64,000 bases of DNA from Bacteroidales bacterium (GTDB taxonomy: Bacteria > Bacteroidota > Bacteroidia > Bacteroidales > G3-4614): assembly GCA_017521245.1 (NCBI GenBank), contig JAFXDI010000050.1, positions 1 through 64,000 on the forward strand, given 5' to 3'. Shown here in pieces: positions 7,627 to 16,644 of this stretch; the first letter of the stretch is position 1; each line of letters begins with the position of its first letter. The position numbers and the translations under genes are program-made. Under the pieces are notes generated by a model. It had not been told where the DNA came from and ran no database searches. It was given only the letters and a program-made list of their open reading frames with translations.

Positions 7627-8787
7627 TTACTCTACAACCAATTTACGAGATCCATCACCTATTACAACATCATATACTTTAGGTGATTTTCCGTATTTCT
7701 CTTTGTATTTTTTCTCGGCTTGTTCAATGAATAGTTCGTACAACTCCTCTTTTACCAAGTTGATTGTACATCCACCGAAACCGCCTCCCATCATACGAGA
7801 ACCTGTTACGTTGCAATCAATTGCTACATCTACCAAGAAATCTAACTCTTCGCAACTTACTTCGTAATCTTTGCTTAGGCCAAAGTGTGTTTCGTACATT
7901 TTACGACCAACTGTTTCGTAGTCGCCTGCCTCTAATGCATCACATACATCAAGTACGCGTTGAACCTCTCCAATTACGTATTTAGCTCGGCTGTAATCTT
8001 CTGGTTTCAATTGCTCTTTTACCTCCTCAAGCATTTCAAAGTTTGCATCACGCAATGACTCCACTTCGGGATATTTTGCTTTGATTACCTCTGCTACATG
8101 CTCACAACTTAAACGGCGATCGTTATAAGGAGATCCTACCAATGCGTGTTTTACACATGTGTTAAGCAATACCAATTTGTATCCCTTGGGTTCAAATGGG
8201 AAGTATGAGTACTCTAATGAGCGACAATCCAAACGGATTAGGCTTCCCTCTTTTCCGAATACACTTGCAAATTGGTCCATAATTCCGCAGTTTACTCCTA
8301 CATAGTTATGCTCTGTTGCTTGACCTACTTTTGCCAACTCAAATTTGTCGATTTTGTTATCACCAAACATATCGTTTAGTGCGTATGCATAAGTACTCTC
8401 TAACGCTGCCGATGATGACATTCCTGCTCCAAGAGGTACATCTCCTGCAAATGCTGTGTTGAATCCTTTTACAGGAACTCCGCGTTTAATCATTTCGCGA
8501 CATACTCCGAAGATGTATTTTGCCCATGATGCACGTGGTGCATCCTCCTCGTTTAGACCAAACTCTACATAGTCTTTTTCATCTATTGAGTAAGCTTTTA
8601 CTTTGTCTGTTCCGTTTGGTTTCAACTCTGCTATTATTCCTTTATTTACTGCTCCAGGAAATACGAACCCGTTATTGTAATCGGTATGCTCTCCGATTAG
8701 ATTGATACGACCTGGTGATGCGTAAAGTTCTCCTGTTGTACCATCAAAGTGTTTGATGAAACGACTTCTGACAAAATCTATATTCAT
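7627..8787 (-). CDS. galK: Galactokinase
   Basis: GHMP-family kinase that phosphorylates galactose at C1 with ATP, the first committed step of the Leloir pathway. 386 aa, the usual length. The three family motifs are clear: GRINLIGEHTDYNNG (galactokinase signature, about residue 27), the phosphate-binding VPLGAGMSSSAALE (about 115-128), and GSRMMGGGFGGCT near the C-terminus. It is the last gene of an operon with galM and a sugar MFS transporter (31 bp after the transporter). The uridylyltransferase galT and epimerase galE are not in the window, so the pathway must be completed by genes elsewhere. Confidence 0.96.
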   Translation of the reverse strand: MNIDFVRSRFIKHFDGTTGELYASPGRINLIGEHTDYNNGFVFPGAVNKGIIAELKPNGTDKVKAYSIDEKDYVEFGLNEEDAPRASWAKYIFGVCREMIKRGVPVKGFNTAFAGDVPLGAGMSSSAALESTYAYALNDMFGDNKIDKFELAKVGQATEHNYVGVNCGIMDQFASVFGKEGSLIRLDCRSLEYSYFPFEPKGYKLVLLNTCVKHALVGSPYNDRRLSCEHVAEVIKAKYPEVESLRDANFEMLEEVKEQLKPEDYSRAKYVIGEVQRVLDVCDALEAGDYETVGRKMYETHFGLSKDYEVSCEELDFLVDVAIDCNVTGSRMMGGGFGGCTINLVKEELYELFIEQAEKKYKEKYGKSPKVYDVVIGDGSRKLVVE

Positions 8788-8818
8788 AATTAGTTAGTTT
8801 ATATGATGAATTAATATA

Positions 8819-10099
8819 TTACTCTTTTACTTGCGAGGGTTTTGAACCAATTAGTGCATAGAACAATAGGTAAGCTGCACATGCTACTACTACCCAGAAA
8901 CTTGTCATATAATCGGTCATCTCTGCTACTTGTGCTTGGATTGCCAACATTACTGCACATCCGAATACCATTGTCATAAAGATTCCTGATGCTACTGCTG
9001 TATATTTTCCAAGTCCCTCTACTGCCATATTGAAGATTCCTCCCCACATTACTGATGTACATAATCCCACTAATAGGAATGCAAAGATTCCAACTGGCAC
9101 GTTAGCCCAAATCAAAGTTAATGTTCCCCAATCAATTCCGGGTACTTGTACTTTAATATCTGTTGGAGCAAACATTCCAAATAGCACTAATACCAAAGTT
9201 AAGATTGATACTGTTGTTATCATTGCACGACTTGATACTTTGTTTCCGATTGATGCTCCAACAAAACGTCCTACCATCATCAAGAACCAATATACTGCTA
9301 CTATCAATCCTGCTGTTGCCGCATTGATTCCTAATTCTGGAGTGTTTACAAGATACATATTTACGTATGTTGGTGTTCCTACCTCAATTCCCATGTATAG
9401 GAAGATACCTAAAATTCCTAATACAAAGTGACGATATTTGAACGCTCCTTTTACCAATGACATATCAACTGGGGCTTGCTCCGGCTCTTCGATTTTTGTT
9501 TTCAAGATTGTTAAGAATGCTACTACGAAGATTCCTAATGCTATCATTAAAGCCGGTGTTGCATCTGCAATTTTTGTCTCTGATGTTACCTCGCCAATTA
9601 ATGCTCCCATTATGATATATACTGCTACTGCTGCCAATGAGTTGAATACTCCTCCTGTTTGAATTAATTGGTTTCCTGAGTTACCTCCGCCACCAAGCAG
9701 GTTCAACATTGGGTTTACTACACAGTTTAGAATACACATACAGAATCCTGTAATGAATGCTCCTATTAAATATACAGTAAATACTACTCCTATTCCGTTT
9801 GCTACATCTAACAAGCTACTTGACCATTGAACAAGAATACCTACGATTCCGACCATTAGACCAATTAAAGCTGTTTTTTTGTAACCAAATTTTGAGATTA
9901 GCATTCCTGCGGGTACTCCCATAATTAGATATGCAACGAAGTTTCCGTAGTTTCCAATTTGTGCTAATACTTCTGATACTCCGCCTTGTGCTTTAATGAT
10001 GTTTGCCATTGGCGAACATAGGTTTGTTACGAAGGCAATCATCGCAAAGAGCGCAATCATTACGATTATGGCTCCCCATTGTTTCTTTTGTTGACTCAT
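8819..10099 (-). CDS. Sugar MFS transporter (FHS/glucose-galactose type)
   Basis: Inner-membrane transporter of the major facilitator superfamily, 426 aa with about 12 predicted membrane segments. The AGMLISKFGYKKTALIGL loop between segments 2 and 3 is the MFS signature. The GGGGNSGNQLIQTGGVFNS segment resembles the fucose/glucose-galactose: H+ symporter (FHS) branch. It lies 27 bp after galM and 31 bp before galK. I infer that it imports galactose (or glucose and galactose) for the kinase. Substrate cannot be proven from sequence. Confidence 0.88.
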   Translation of the reverse strand: MSQQKKQWGAIIVMIALFAMIAFVTNLCSPMANIIKAQGGVSEVLAQIGNYGNFVAYLIMGVPAGMLISKFGYKKTALIGLMVGIVGILVQWSSSLLDVANGIGVVFTVYLIGAFITGFCMCILNCVVNPMLNLLGGGGNSGNQLIQTGGVFNSLAAVAVYIIMGALIGEVTSETKIADATPALMIALGIFVVAFLTILKTKIEEPEQAPVDMSLVKGAFKYRHFVLGILGIFLYMGIEVGTPTYVNMYLVNTPELGINAATAGLIVAVYWFLMMVGRFVGASIGNKVSSRAMITTVSILTLVLVLFGMFAPTDIKVQVPGIDWGTLTLIWANVPVGIFAFLLVGLCTSVMWGGIFNMAVEGLGKYTAVASGIFMTMVFGCAVMLAIQAQVAEMTDYMTSFWVVVACAAYLLFYALIGSKPSQVKE

Positions 10100-10126
10100 A
10101 ATTGTTTTAATTTAGTTTATTGTTAA

Positions 10127-11197
10127 TTATTTTTCTACTCCAAATTTATAAACTGTTTTTTGATAATACTCCTCGCCCGGATTTAAGATACAATCGGGGA
10201 AATGAGGTTTATTTGGTGTGTCGGGGAAGTGCTGTGCCTCAAAACATATTGCACTGCGTTTTGGGAAAGTTGCTCCGAATGCTCCCTCAAATCCATTATG
10301 CCAGTTTGATGTATATACTTGTACTCCCGGCTCTGTTGTATAAACCTCTAATGTGCGTCCGCTTATTGGCTCTACACATTTTGCTGCGTATGACAGCTCG
10401 CCTACTTCGCGTTTATTTAGTACCCAACAATGGTCATATCCTACACCAAATTTTGTTTGTTCAAAATCTGTGTCAATACGTTCGCCCACCACGTGTGGAG
10501 TACGGAAATCCATTGGTGTTCCCTCTACTGCATCAATACGCCCATATGGGATTGATGTTTCATCTACTGGTACATAAAAGTCAGCATTCAAGGTTAGGAT
10601 GTTATTCTCAACAGATGCTGTATCTTTTTGTATTCCTGATAGACTGAAAAATGCGTGATGTGTTAAGTTTACAATTGTCTTTTTGTTGGTTGTTGCCGAA
10701 TACTCTATTACAAACTCATTATCTTCACTTAATGAATATATAACTGTTACTTTAAGTTCTCCAGGAAATCCCTCTTCACCATCGGCAGATGTGTATTTTA
10801 ATTTAAGAGTACTGTCGTTAATTTGCTCGGCATCCCATACTCTTGCGTGAAATCCTGTTGGTCCTCCATGTAGCGAGTTTGGCCCGTTATTTATTGCAAG
10901 GGTGTACTCTTTACCATTGAGAGTAAATTTTCCTTTTGCAATACGATTTCCGTAACGACCTACCAATGTACTTAAGAATGGTTCGGGACTTTTTACTACT
11001 TTTTCAATTGAGTCGTGTCCTTGTATGACGTTTGCGTATTTACCATCTTTATCGGGCATCATTATCGACATAACTGCTCCTCCGTAGTTGGTTACACAAA
11101 TTTCGGCTCCCTTACTGTTTTTTAGAACATACATAGCAGTTTTCTTTCCTGCTATCTCTGATTCAAAATCGGTTTGTTTTAATCCTGATAATGTCAT
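10127..11197 (-). CDS. galM: Aldose 1-epimerase (galactose mutarotase)
   Basis: Interconverts alpha and beta anomers of galactose (and glucose) so that galactokinase receives the alpha form. 356 aa. The family's catalytic histidines correspond to His110 in NGPNSLHGG and His180 in VNLTHHAFFSL. The glutamate base lies in the CFEAQHFPDTPN block near the C-terminus. There is no signal peptide, so the enzyme is cytoplasmic, unlike many secreted Bacteroides GalM proteins. It is the first gene of the gal operon, and its upstream region carries a -7 box and two palindromes (11239-11295). Confidence 0.94.
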   Translation of the reverse strand: MTLSGLKQTDFESEIAGKKTAMYVLKNSKGAEICVTNYGGAVMSIMMPDKDGKYANVIQGHDSIEKVVKSPEPFLSTLVGRYGNRIAKGKFTLNGKEYTLAINNGPNSLHGGPTGFHARVWDAEQINDSTLKLKYTSADGEEGFPGELKVTVIYSLSEDNEFVIEYSATTNKKTIVNLTHHAFFSLSGIQKDTASVENNILTLNADFYVPVDETSIPYGRIDAVEGTPMDFRTPHVVGERIDTDFEQTKFGVGYDHCWVLNKREVGELSYAAKCVEPISGRTLEVYTTEPGVQVYTSNWHNGFEGAFGATFPKRSAICFEAQHFPDTPNKPHFPDCILNPGEEYYQKTVYKFGVEK

Positions 11198-11238
11198 AAT
11201 TACATTTTATTCTAAAAAGTTCACAATATGTGATTGTA

Positions 11239-11295
11239 CAAAATTAGCATTATTTTGCATCGGCCGACCGATACTGTTATATGTTATATAACATA
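11239..11295 (-). promoter_or_regulatory. gal operon control region: -7 box and two palindromes
   Basis: TAATTTTG on the minus strand (11239-11246) matches the -7 consensus. No TTTG is present at -33. That position is instead occupied by the dyad ATCGG-CCGA-CCGAT (11259-11272). A perfect 16-bp palindrome TATGTTATATAACATA (11280-11295) lies about 50 bases upstream of the expected start. This looks like a promoter governed by DNA-binding proteins. The regulator is not identified. Confidence 0.55.
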
Positions 11296-11307
11296 AAAAC
11301 AGAGTTT

Positions 11308-11979
11308 TTAGTATTTTCTTTCACCAAATATATCGGTTCCCACTCTTATTATGTTTGACCCGCACTCTATTGCCAAGAGATAATCATCAGACATACCCAT
11401 AGAGCAATAAGAGAATTTATCATCATCCGAGAAGTATTGTTGCTTGATTTTATCAAACTCTCCTCGTATGATTTTAAACTCAGAGGCTATCTGTTCTTGA
11501 TTATCGGTAAAGGTTGCCATACCCATAACTCCACAGAGGTGTATATTTTGCAACTCTCGCCACTCGCCCTTTGCCATATACTCTTGCAACTCGGTGGGAT
11601 AAAATCCGCTTTTGCTCTCTTCTTTTGCTACATGCAACTGCAACAATACATCTACTACTCGCCCCTCTTTTTTAGCACAACGATTAATCTCGCTTAATAG
11701 TTTTGCACTATCGCCACTATGTATGAGCGAAATAAACGGCACTATGTATTTTACTTTGTTTGTTTGCAAATGTCCTATAAAGTGCCATTCAATATCTGTT
11801 GGTAAGGCTTGTTGTTTAGGTATTAGCTCTTGTACTCTACTCTCTCCAAAGATACGTTGTCCTGCATCGTATGCCTCTTGTATTGATGTTTCGGGATGGA
11901 ACTTTGAAACAGCACAAAGCTTCACTCCTTGCGGAAGCGAAGCCTTGTATTGGTTTATATTTTCAGTGATTGTTCCCAT
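11308..11979 (-). CDS. yggS: YggS-family pyridoxal phosphate homeostasis protein
   Basis: PLP-binding single-domain TIM-barrel protein of 223 aa, like YggS/PROSC. The family maintains vitamin B6 and amino-acid balance and has no known catalytic activity. The PLP lysine is in KLCAVSKFHPE (about residue 26). Other family blocks are FGESRVQEL, WHFIGHLQTNK, SGDSAKLLSE and the phosphate-binding SMGMSDDYLLAIECGSN...RVGTDIFG. It ends the engB-deaminase-DUF4494-yggS run, starting 17 bp after the DUF4494 gene. Confidence 0.93.
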   Translation of the reverse strand: MGTITENINQYKASLPQGVKLCAVSKFHPETSIQEAYDAGQRIFGESRVQELIPKQQALPTDIEWHFIGHLQTNKVKYIVPFISLIHSGDSAKLLSEINRCAKKEGRVVDVLLQLHVAKEESKSGFYPTELQEYMAKGEWRELQNIHLCGVMGMATFTDNQEQIASEFKIIRGEFDKIKQQYFSDDDKFSYCSMGMSDDYLLAIECGSNIIRVGTDIFGERKY

Positions 11980-11996
11980 CTCTGAAAAGTCTTTTT

Positions 11997-12446
11997 TTAT
12001 TGTTGTACGTCTGGGGTTGATACCTCATATCGATAGACATCCATAATGGCTGTTTCTGTTATTGATGCCACTTCGTAGTCTATCATTGTTGTTCCCATCT
12101 CGTTTGTGAGTGTTGTGAGTGCTGTTGCAAAGTCTTGAGCTTGTATCAACATAAATGCTGCGGTACGTTTCTCTGCTCCACTCTTCTCATCAAGGGTTAT
12201 ATAGTTTAGTTTTGCTTTGTACCATTTATCGCCAGTCTCATCAAAGAATATATCAGCCAATTTTACTCTTTTTATATTTGCAACGGTAAATTCACCAGAT
12301 ATATAAGGTTTCATCTCTTCGATTATTCGTGCCTCTGCTTCGGTAAACGATAGAGCATCTACTAAATAGGGTTCGCTCACGCTTTTGGGCAAACCATTCT
12401 CCATCATCTTGTCATATTTGACTTTACATTCAAACCAATTACTCAT
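11997..12446 (-). CDS. DUF4494 domain-containing protein
   Basis: A 149-aa cytoplasmic protein that covers the whole DUF4494 family, found mainly in Bacteroidetes. Typical features are NWFECKVKYDK at the start, EPYLVDALSFTEAEARIIEEM, and the KRVKLADIFFD and WYKAKLNYITLDE strands. No catalytic residues are known or evident and no function has been assigned. It lies between the nucleoside deaminase and yggS on the same strand. Confidence 0.85.
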   Translation of the reverse strand: MSNWFECKVKYDKMMENGLPKSVSEPYLVDALSFTEAEARIIEEMKPYISGEFTVANIKRVKLADIFFDETGDKWYKAKLNYITLDEKSGAEKRTAAFMLIQAQDFATALTTLTNEMGTTMIDYEVASITETAIMDVYRYEVSTPDVQQ

Positions 12447-12470
12447 ATTCTTATATCTTTATTTTTTATT

Positions 12471-12935
12471 TTACTCTTCTAATTTCTCTAATACATTAAC
12501 ACATTCGCCTCCCTCTTGGCGTAATATATTCGTTAATTTTATATCAGACACCATCTTCATCTTTACCGTGGCGGTATGTTGATAACGTTTCATTACGGCA
12601 TTTGTAGAGATATCTTCTTCGGTACATGCGTAATATACTTCATCAATATTAGCTACCTTTATTGCTTCCATACACATTTTACATGGAATGGTTGATGTAT
12701 ATATTTTACAACCCGAGAGATCGTATGTTTTGAGTCGCGATGCTGCTTGGCGTATTGCAATAATCTCGGCATGTGCCGTTGGATCTATTTTTCTTGCAAC
12801 TCTGTCTGCTCCTCGTGCCACTATCTTATTATCTTTTACAATTACTGCGCCAAATGGTGCCTCACCTATTTTTATACATTTTAAAGATATGGCTATTGCC
12901 TCCCTCATAAATTCAGTATCACTCTTGGTAATCAT
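12471..12935 (-). CDS. Nucleoside/nucleobase deaminase
   Basis: Cytidine-deaminase-fold enzyme of 154 aa, probably acting on guanine or a related base or nucleoside. The zinc motifs are TAHAEIIAI (His and catalytic Glu) and IPCKMCMEA (two Cys). The residue before PC is Ile where most relatives have Glu, a mild divergence. The C-terminal IDEVYYACTEEDI is more like guanine deaminase than TadA. I choose the ATG at 12935. The GTG at 12950 sits in GTGGAGAGGATAAAA, whose GGAGAGG looks like a ribosome binding site, unusual in a group that seldom uses Shine-Dalgarno pairing. It follows engB closely. Confidence 0.82.
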   Translation of the reverse strand: MITKSDTEFMREAIAISLKCIKIGEAPFGAVIVKDNKIVARGADRVARKIDPTAHAEIIAIRQAASRLKTYDLSGCKIYTSTIPCKMCMEAIKVANIDEVYYACTEEDISTNAVMKRYQHTATVKMKMVSDIKLTNILRQEGGECVNVLEKLEE

Positions 12936-12954
12936 TTTTATCCTCTCCACTTTA

Positions 12955-13569
12955 TTATTTCTCTGTTCTTATACTTTTATTTATATCAAATATATACTCT
13001 AAAAGTTGTGTACGCCCTGTTTTATTCTCAGATGAAGTTACAAACATTGGAGGTAGTTCTTCCCACTCTTCCAACAATTTTCTTCGATAATTGTTTATGT
13101 TTGCATCTAATTTTGTTTTCCCCAATTTGTCGGCTTTGGTAAATATTATTGAGAACGGAACCCCATTCTCTCCCAACCATGCCATAAATTCGGTATCTAT
13201 TTTTTGAGGTTCGTGTCGCGAATCCACCAACACAAATAGCAGCGTCATTGTTTCGCGATTTAAGATATACCCCTCTATTATCTTTTTTATTTTTTCTTTT
13301 CCCTCCTTGCTACACTTTGCATATCCATAACCCGGTAAGTCAACAATATACCACTCTTCGTTTATTAAAAAGTGATTTATACATAGTGTCTTACCCGGAG
13401 TTGAAGAGGTTTTTGCCAATCCGTTTACTTGTGTAAGAGCATTTATAAGAGATGATTTACCCACATTTGAGCGTCCTATGAATGCATACTCGGGTAATCC
13501 ATCTGCCGGACACTTTCTTACATCGGTATTGCTTACAACGAATTTAGCACTTTTTATCTCTTCTTGCAT
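12955..13569 (-). CDS. engB: Ribosome biogenesis GTP-binding protein EngB/YsxC
   Basis: Small GTPase of 204 aa needed for late assembly of the large ribosomal subunit. G motifs are visible: G1 [12 protein letters not shown] (about residues 32-43), G3 [10 protein letters not shown]4 TKADK, and G5 around VTSSENK. The length and N-terminal [14 protein letters not shown] are typical. It heads the minus-strand run engB-deaminase-DUF4494-yggS and is divergent from recR. TATATTTG at 13590-13597 on the minus strand is its likely -7 box. Confidence 0.94.
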   Translation of the reverse strand: MQEEIKSAKFVVSNTDVRKCPADGLPEYAFIGRSNVGKSSLINALTQVNGLAKTSSTPGKTLCINHFLINEEWYIVDLPGYGYAKCSKEGKEKIKKIIEGYILNRETMTLLFVLVDSRHEPQKIDTEFMAWLGENGVPFSIIFTKADKLGKTKLDANINNYRRKLLEEWEELPPMFVTSSENKTGRTQLLEYIFDINKSIRTEK

Positions 13570-13589
13570 ATCTCTACTTTTTCATCCTA

Positions 13590-13597
13590 CAAATATA
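13590..13597 (-). promoter_or_regulatory. -7 box for engB
   Basis: TATATTTG on the minus strand, 20 bases before the engB start, matches TAnnTTTG. No TTTG is seen at -33. Confidence 0.45.
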
Positions 13598-13605
13598 TAA
13601 AAATC

Positions 13606-13638
13606 TTTGTTTAGATACGATTTTTTTTGCTACTTTTG
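13606..13638 (+). promoter_or_regulatory. recR promoter
   Basis: TTTG (13606-13609), 21-base spacer, TACTTTTG (13631-13638), 25 bases before the recR ATG. Divergent from engB. Confidence 0.65.
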
Positions 13639-13663
13639 GTGCAAATTTTCTATTTTTACTTAA

Positions 13664-14287
13664 ATGAATAACACTTTTTCTTCTCCTTTATTGGATAGTG
13701 CTATTAATGAAATTTCAAAATTGCCCGGTATTGGCAAAAAGAGCGCACTTAGATTAGTTTTGCATCTACTTCGCCAAGACGAGGCGATTGCCGTTGCTTT
13801 GGGCGAGGCTATTATCAAATTACGCAAGGAGATTAAATATTGTAAAGTTTGTCACAATATTTCAAATAGTGATGTTTGTGATATTTGCTCCGATTCAAAA
13901 CGAGATAAATCTACTGTGTGTGTAGTGGAGAATATAAAAGATGTAATCTCTATTGAAAACACAAACCAATTTAACGGAGTTTACCACGTATTGGGTGGAA
14001 TTATTTCGCCTATTGACGGCATTTCTCCTAACGATATTGAGATTGAGTCGCTTGTTGAGAGGGTTAAAAACGAAGATATTAAAGAGGTTATTCTTGCACT
14101 TAGCACCACTATGGAGGGAGATACTACAAACTTCTATATATTTAGAAAATTGGCAGGAACGGATGTAAAAATTTCGATTCTCGCACGCGGTGTTTCAATT
14201 GGCGATGAACTTGAATATACCGACGAAATTACTTTAGGCAGATCTATTTTGAACAGAACTCTTTTTACAGAATCTTTTAAGTTGTAG
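13664..14287 (+). CDS. recR: Recombination protein RecR
   Basis: Recombination mediator of the RecFOR pathway, which helps load RecA on gapped DNA. 207 aa. Order of features: helix-hairpin-helix [20 protein letters not shown], a C4 zinc finger with Cys60, Cys63, Cys72 and Cys75, then a Toprim domain starting with [12 protein letters not shown] and including [13 protein letters not shown]. The C-terminal [21 protein letters not shown] matches the family end. It is followed after 2 bp by a GNAT acetyltransferase, probably in the same transcript. Confidence 0.95.
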   Translation: MNNTFSSPLLDSAINEISKLPGIGKKSALRLVLHLLRQDEAIAVALGEAIIKLRKEIKYCKVCHNISNSDVCDICSDSKRDKSTVCVVENIKDVISIENTNQFNGVYHVLGGIISPIDGISPNDIEIESLVERVKNEDIKEVILALSTTMEGDTTNFYIFRKLAGTDVKISILARGVSIGDELEYTDEITLGRSILNRTLFTESFKL

Positions 14288-14289
14288 TT

Positions 14290-14814
14290 ATGAATATTTT
14301 AGACTCCCAGAATATATATTTAAGGGCTATTGAACCTGAAGATTTAGAATTTCTATACAAATGGGAAAACTGTATTGATGTTTGGCAAGAGAGCAACACT
14401 CTTGCTCCCTATTCTAAGTTTGCAATTAAAGAGTTTATCGAGAGGAGTTTAAGTGAGAATGTCTTTGAAACAGGACAAATCAGACTTATGATTTGTTTAA
14501 AAGAGAACGATTTGGTTATTGGCACTGCCGATATTTTTGACATTGACACTATTAATAGCAGAGCCGCTGTTGGTCTTTTAATTGATAATGATTATCGTGG
14601 CAAGGGTTATGCCAAAGAGACTCTTGATTTATTGTGTAACTACGCTAAAACCACTCTTCTTTTAAATCAACTCTATGTTCATATATCTACCGACAATAGT
14701 GCTTGCTTAACTCTTTTTGAGAAGAGCGATTTTGAAAAGTGCGGCATCCTTAAGAGTTGGATAAAAGTAAGCGGTGGCTATAAAGACATCTTTGTTTTCC
14801 AAAAAATTTTGTAA
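14290..14814 (+). CDS. GNAT-family N-acetyltransferase
   Basis: A 174-aa GCN5-related acetyltransferase of the RimJ/SpeG-like type. The acetyl-CoA loop is seen in LIDNDYRGKGYAKETLDLL (about residues 97-115). The flanking strands are LRAIEPEDLEFLYKWEN at the N-terminus and LYVHISTDNSACLTLFEKSDFEKCGILKSW at the C-terminus. The substrate could be a protein N-terminus, polyamine or other amine and cannot be told here. It starts 2 bp after recR. The following short gap (14815-14865) contains the palindrome TTAGTTAACTAA. Confidence 0.85.
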   Translation: MNILDSQNIYLRAIEPEDLEFLYKWENCIDVWQESNTLAPYSKFAIKEFIERSLSENVFETGQIRLMICLKENDLVIGTADIFDIDTINSRAAVGLLIDNDYRGKGYAKETLDLLCNYAKTTLLLNQLYVHISTDNSACLTLFEKSDFEKCGILKSWIKVSGGYKDIFVFQKIL

Positions 14815-14865
14815 GAAGAAAGATTCGTTGTTAGTTAACTAATAGCTGATAAATGACAAATGCTC

Positions 14866-15471
14866 TTAATTAAACTCAGGCATTGGAGGCACTCTTAACC
14901 ATGCAGAGTAGCCGTCTCCTAAGCGACGAGTATAGGTTCTCCACATCTTTTCGTTTTCTTTTGAGTAGAGTATTCCATCGCCATACAAACCTGTGACGCC
15001 CCACGACTCTTCTTTTATCTCTCTCAATAATTGACTGGCACTCCAACCGCTATAACCTAAGAAAAATTTTATATATCCCTCTATTTTGTTCCCTGCTGAA
15101 AGATACGCTAATATAGATACGATATCTCCGCCTATGCTTATTCCGTTTCCTATATATTGCGAATCGGGGATAGTATTTCCCAATGCGTGAAGAAAGAAAA
15201 GACGGTCAGGCTCAACAGGACCTCCACAATATACCGGTATATTTTTGAAATCCTTAAATGCGTCAGACACCGAATCCAATGTAAAGGGATATGGTTTATT
15301 TTGCACAAAACCCATAATGTTGTCGCCATATTCTAAGGTTGCAAGATATACCACCGAGCGACTAAAACAGACATCATCCAACAACGGGTTTGCCACCAAC
15401 AACATATTTTTCTGAACAAGTTCTCTATTGGGGGTTATCCCAAATAGATCAGAATAGTTATATTTTTCCAT
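14866..15471 (-). CDS. YqgE/AlgH family protein
   Basis: A 201-aa protein with the UPF0301 (YqgE/AlgH) fold. Features are KNMLLVANPLLDDVCFSRSVVYLATLEYGDNIMGFVQNK at the start, the VYCGGPVEPDRLFFLHAL block, and FLGYSGWSASQLLREIKEESW. The biochemical role is unknown. In Pseudomonas AlgH was linked to alginate regulation. It lies convergent with the GNAT gene and downstream of the ROK kinase terminator, so it must have its own promoter, which I could not identify. Confidence 0.9.
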   Translation of the reverse strand: MEKYNYSDLFGITPNRELVQKNMLLVANPLLDDVCFSRSVVYLATLEYGDNIMGFVQNKPYPFTLDSVSDAFKDFKNIPVYCGGPVEPDRLFFLHALGNTIPDSQYIGNGISIGGDIVSILAYLSAGNKIEGYIKFFLGYSGWSASQLLREIKEESWGVTGLYGDGILYSKENEKMWRTYTRRLGDGYSAWLRVPPMPEFN

Positions 15472-15484
15472 ATCCTTTTATTTT

Positions 15485-15530
15485 ACAAAAAAGAGCGGCA
15501 CAACTTCTCTTCGGAAATAATGCCGCTCTT
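15485..15530 (-). terminator. Terminator after the ROK kinase
   Basis: AAGAGCGGCA (15491-15500) pairs perfectly with TGCCGCTCTT (15521-15530), followed on the minus strand by T-rich sequence. Confidence 0.88.
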
Positions 15531-15548
15531 GTCTGATAAAAACTTATT

Positions 15549-16517
15549 TTATTGTTTGTCTTTTGCTTCCCATCCAAGAGCACTTGCTCCTAATACGGCT
15601 GCGTCACTCTCTTTTAATTCAGAGAATAGTAGAGTAACTTTGTTTTTGTAAATATTCAACATATTACGCTCCATACTCTCTTTGATAGGTTTCATTATCA
15701 AATCTCCAGATTTTGCAAGACCTCCGAACAAGATTATTGCTTTAGGACTTGAGAATGCTGTAAAGTTTGCAAATGCCTCTCCTAAAATGTTTCCTGTATA
15801 TTCGAATATATCTTTTGCTATTTGGTCACCTGCTATTGCGGCATCGTAAACATCTTTTGAAGTGATATCTTGTACTGGTATTTGACGCAAAAGGCTATTG
15901 TCTTTGCGAATCTCCAAGAACTCTCTTGCTGTACGAGCAACTCCTGTTGCTGATGCGTATGTTTCAAGGCATCCTGTTCTTCCACAACCACAAGCACGAC
16001 CGTTAACTGGTTTTACTATTACGTGTCCCAACTCTCCTGCAAATCCATCATGTCCGTAAACCAATTGTCCGTTTACAACGATTCCACTACCTACTCCTGT
16101 TCCAAGAGTTATCATTATGAAATCTTTTAATCCACGCGCTGCACCGTAAGTCATCTCTCCGATTGCCGCTGCATTTGCATCGTTTGTTAATGCTACGGGT
16201 ATTCCAAATCTTTCAGTTAGCATATCTGCCAATGGTAATACTCCACGCCATGGCAAGTTAGGAGCAAACTCAATTGTTCCATTGAAATAGTTTCCGTTAG
16301 GTGCTCCAACTCCTATTCCTGCTATTTTACCAACTGCATCGTTTTTCTCTAACAATTGAAACAAATTCTCATGAAGTTCATCAACGTAATCTTCAATTTT
16401 TGAATGTTTTCCTGTTTTTATTGATCCACTTGCAATTATTGTTCCTCGTGCATCTACGATGCCGAATACGGTATTGGTACCACCTATATCAATACCCACT
16501 ACATAAGGTTTGCTCAT
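15549..16517 (-). CDS. rokA: ROK-family hexokinase (glucose / N-acetylglucosamine kinase)
   Basis: Cytoplasmic sugar kinase of 322 aa. It has the ATP-binding GIDIGGTNTVFGIVD (residues 8-22), TNDANA with the catalytic Asp113, GELGH with zinc-binding His165, and the zinc cysteines of CGCGRTGCLET (Cys176, 178, 183). In B. fragilis, RokA is a broad hexokinase acting on glucose, mannose and GlcNAc and serves sialic acid breakdown. The nan operon ends 127 bp upstream, so that role fits here. It has its own strong promoter (16563-16593) and terminator, so it can also be expressed without the nan genes. A pure glucokinase is the alternative. Confidence 0.88.
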   Translation of the reverse strand: MSKPYVVGIDIGGTNTVFGIVDARGTIIASGSIKTGKHSKIEDYVDELHENLFQLLEKNDAVGKIAGIGVGAPNGNYFNGTIEFAPNLPWRGVLPLADMLTERFGIPVALTNDANAAAIGEMTYGAARGLKDFIMITLGTGVGSGIVVNGQLVYGHDGFAGELGHVIVKPVNGRACGCGRTGCLETYASATGVARTAREFLEIRKDNSLLRQIPVQDITSKDVYDAAIAGDQIAKDIFEYTGNILGEAFANFTAFSSPKAIILFGGLAKSGDLIMKPIKESMERNMLNIYKNKVTLLFSELKESDAAVLGASALGWEAKDKQ

Positions 16518-16562
16518 AACAATTTTATTTTAAATTATAGTATGTGTTGTTTTGCTATATCG

Positions 16563-16593
16563 CAAAGTTATATCTCTTTTTTTTTATTTCAAA
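16563..16593 (-). promoter_or_regulatory. Promoter of the ROK kinase
   Basis: Consensus TTTG (16590-16593), 19-base spacer and TAACTTTG (16563-16570) on the minus strand, between the Kelch gene and the kinase. Confidence 0.75.
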
Positions 16594-16644
16594 GATATTG
16601 TTTAATATTTTTTTAATATTGAGAACTTTTTAATCAGTTTACCT

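Noticed and set aside
12936-12950. GTG start of the nucleoside deaminase
   Set aside because: The GTG is part of GTGGAGAGGATAAAA, which looks like the ribosome binding site of the ATG at 12935.
14831-14842. Palindrome TTAGTTAACTAA between convergent genes
   Set aside because: Short, AT-only and without a T-run or nearby promoter. Expected by chance in such sequence.
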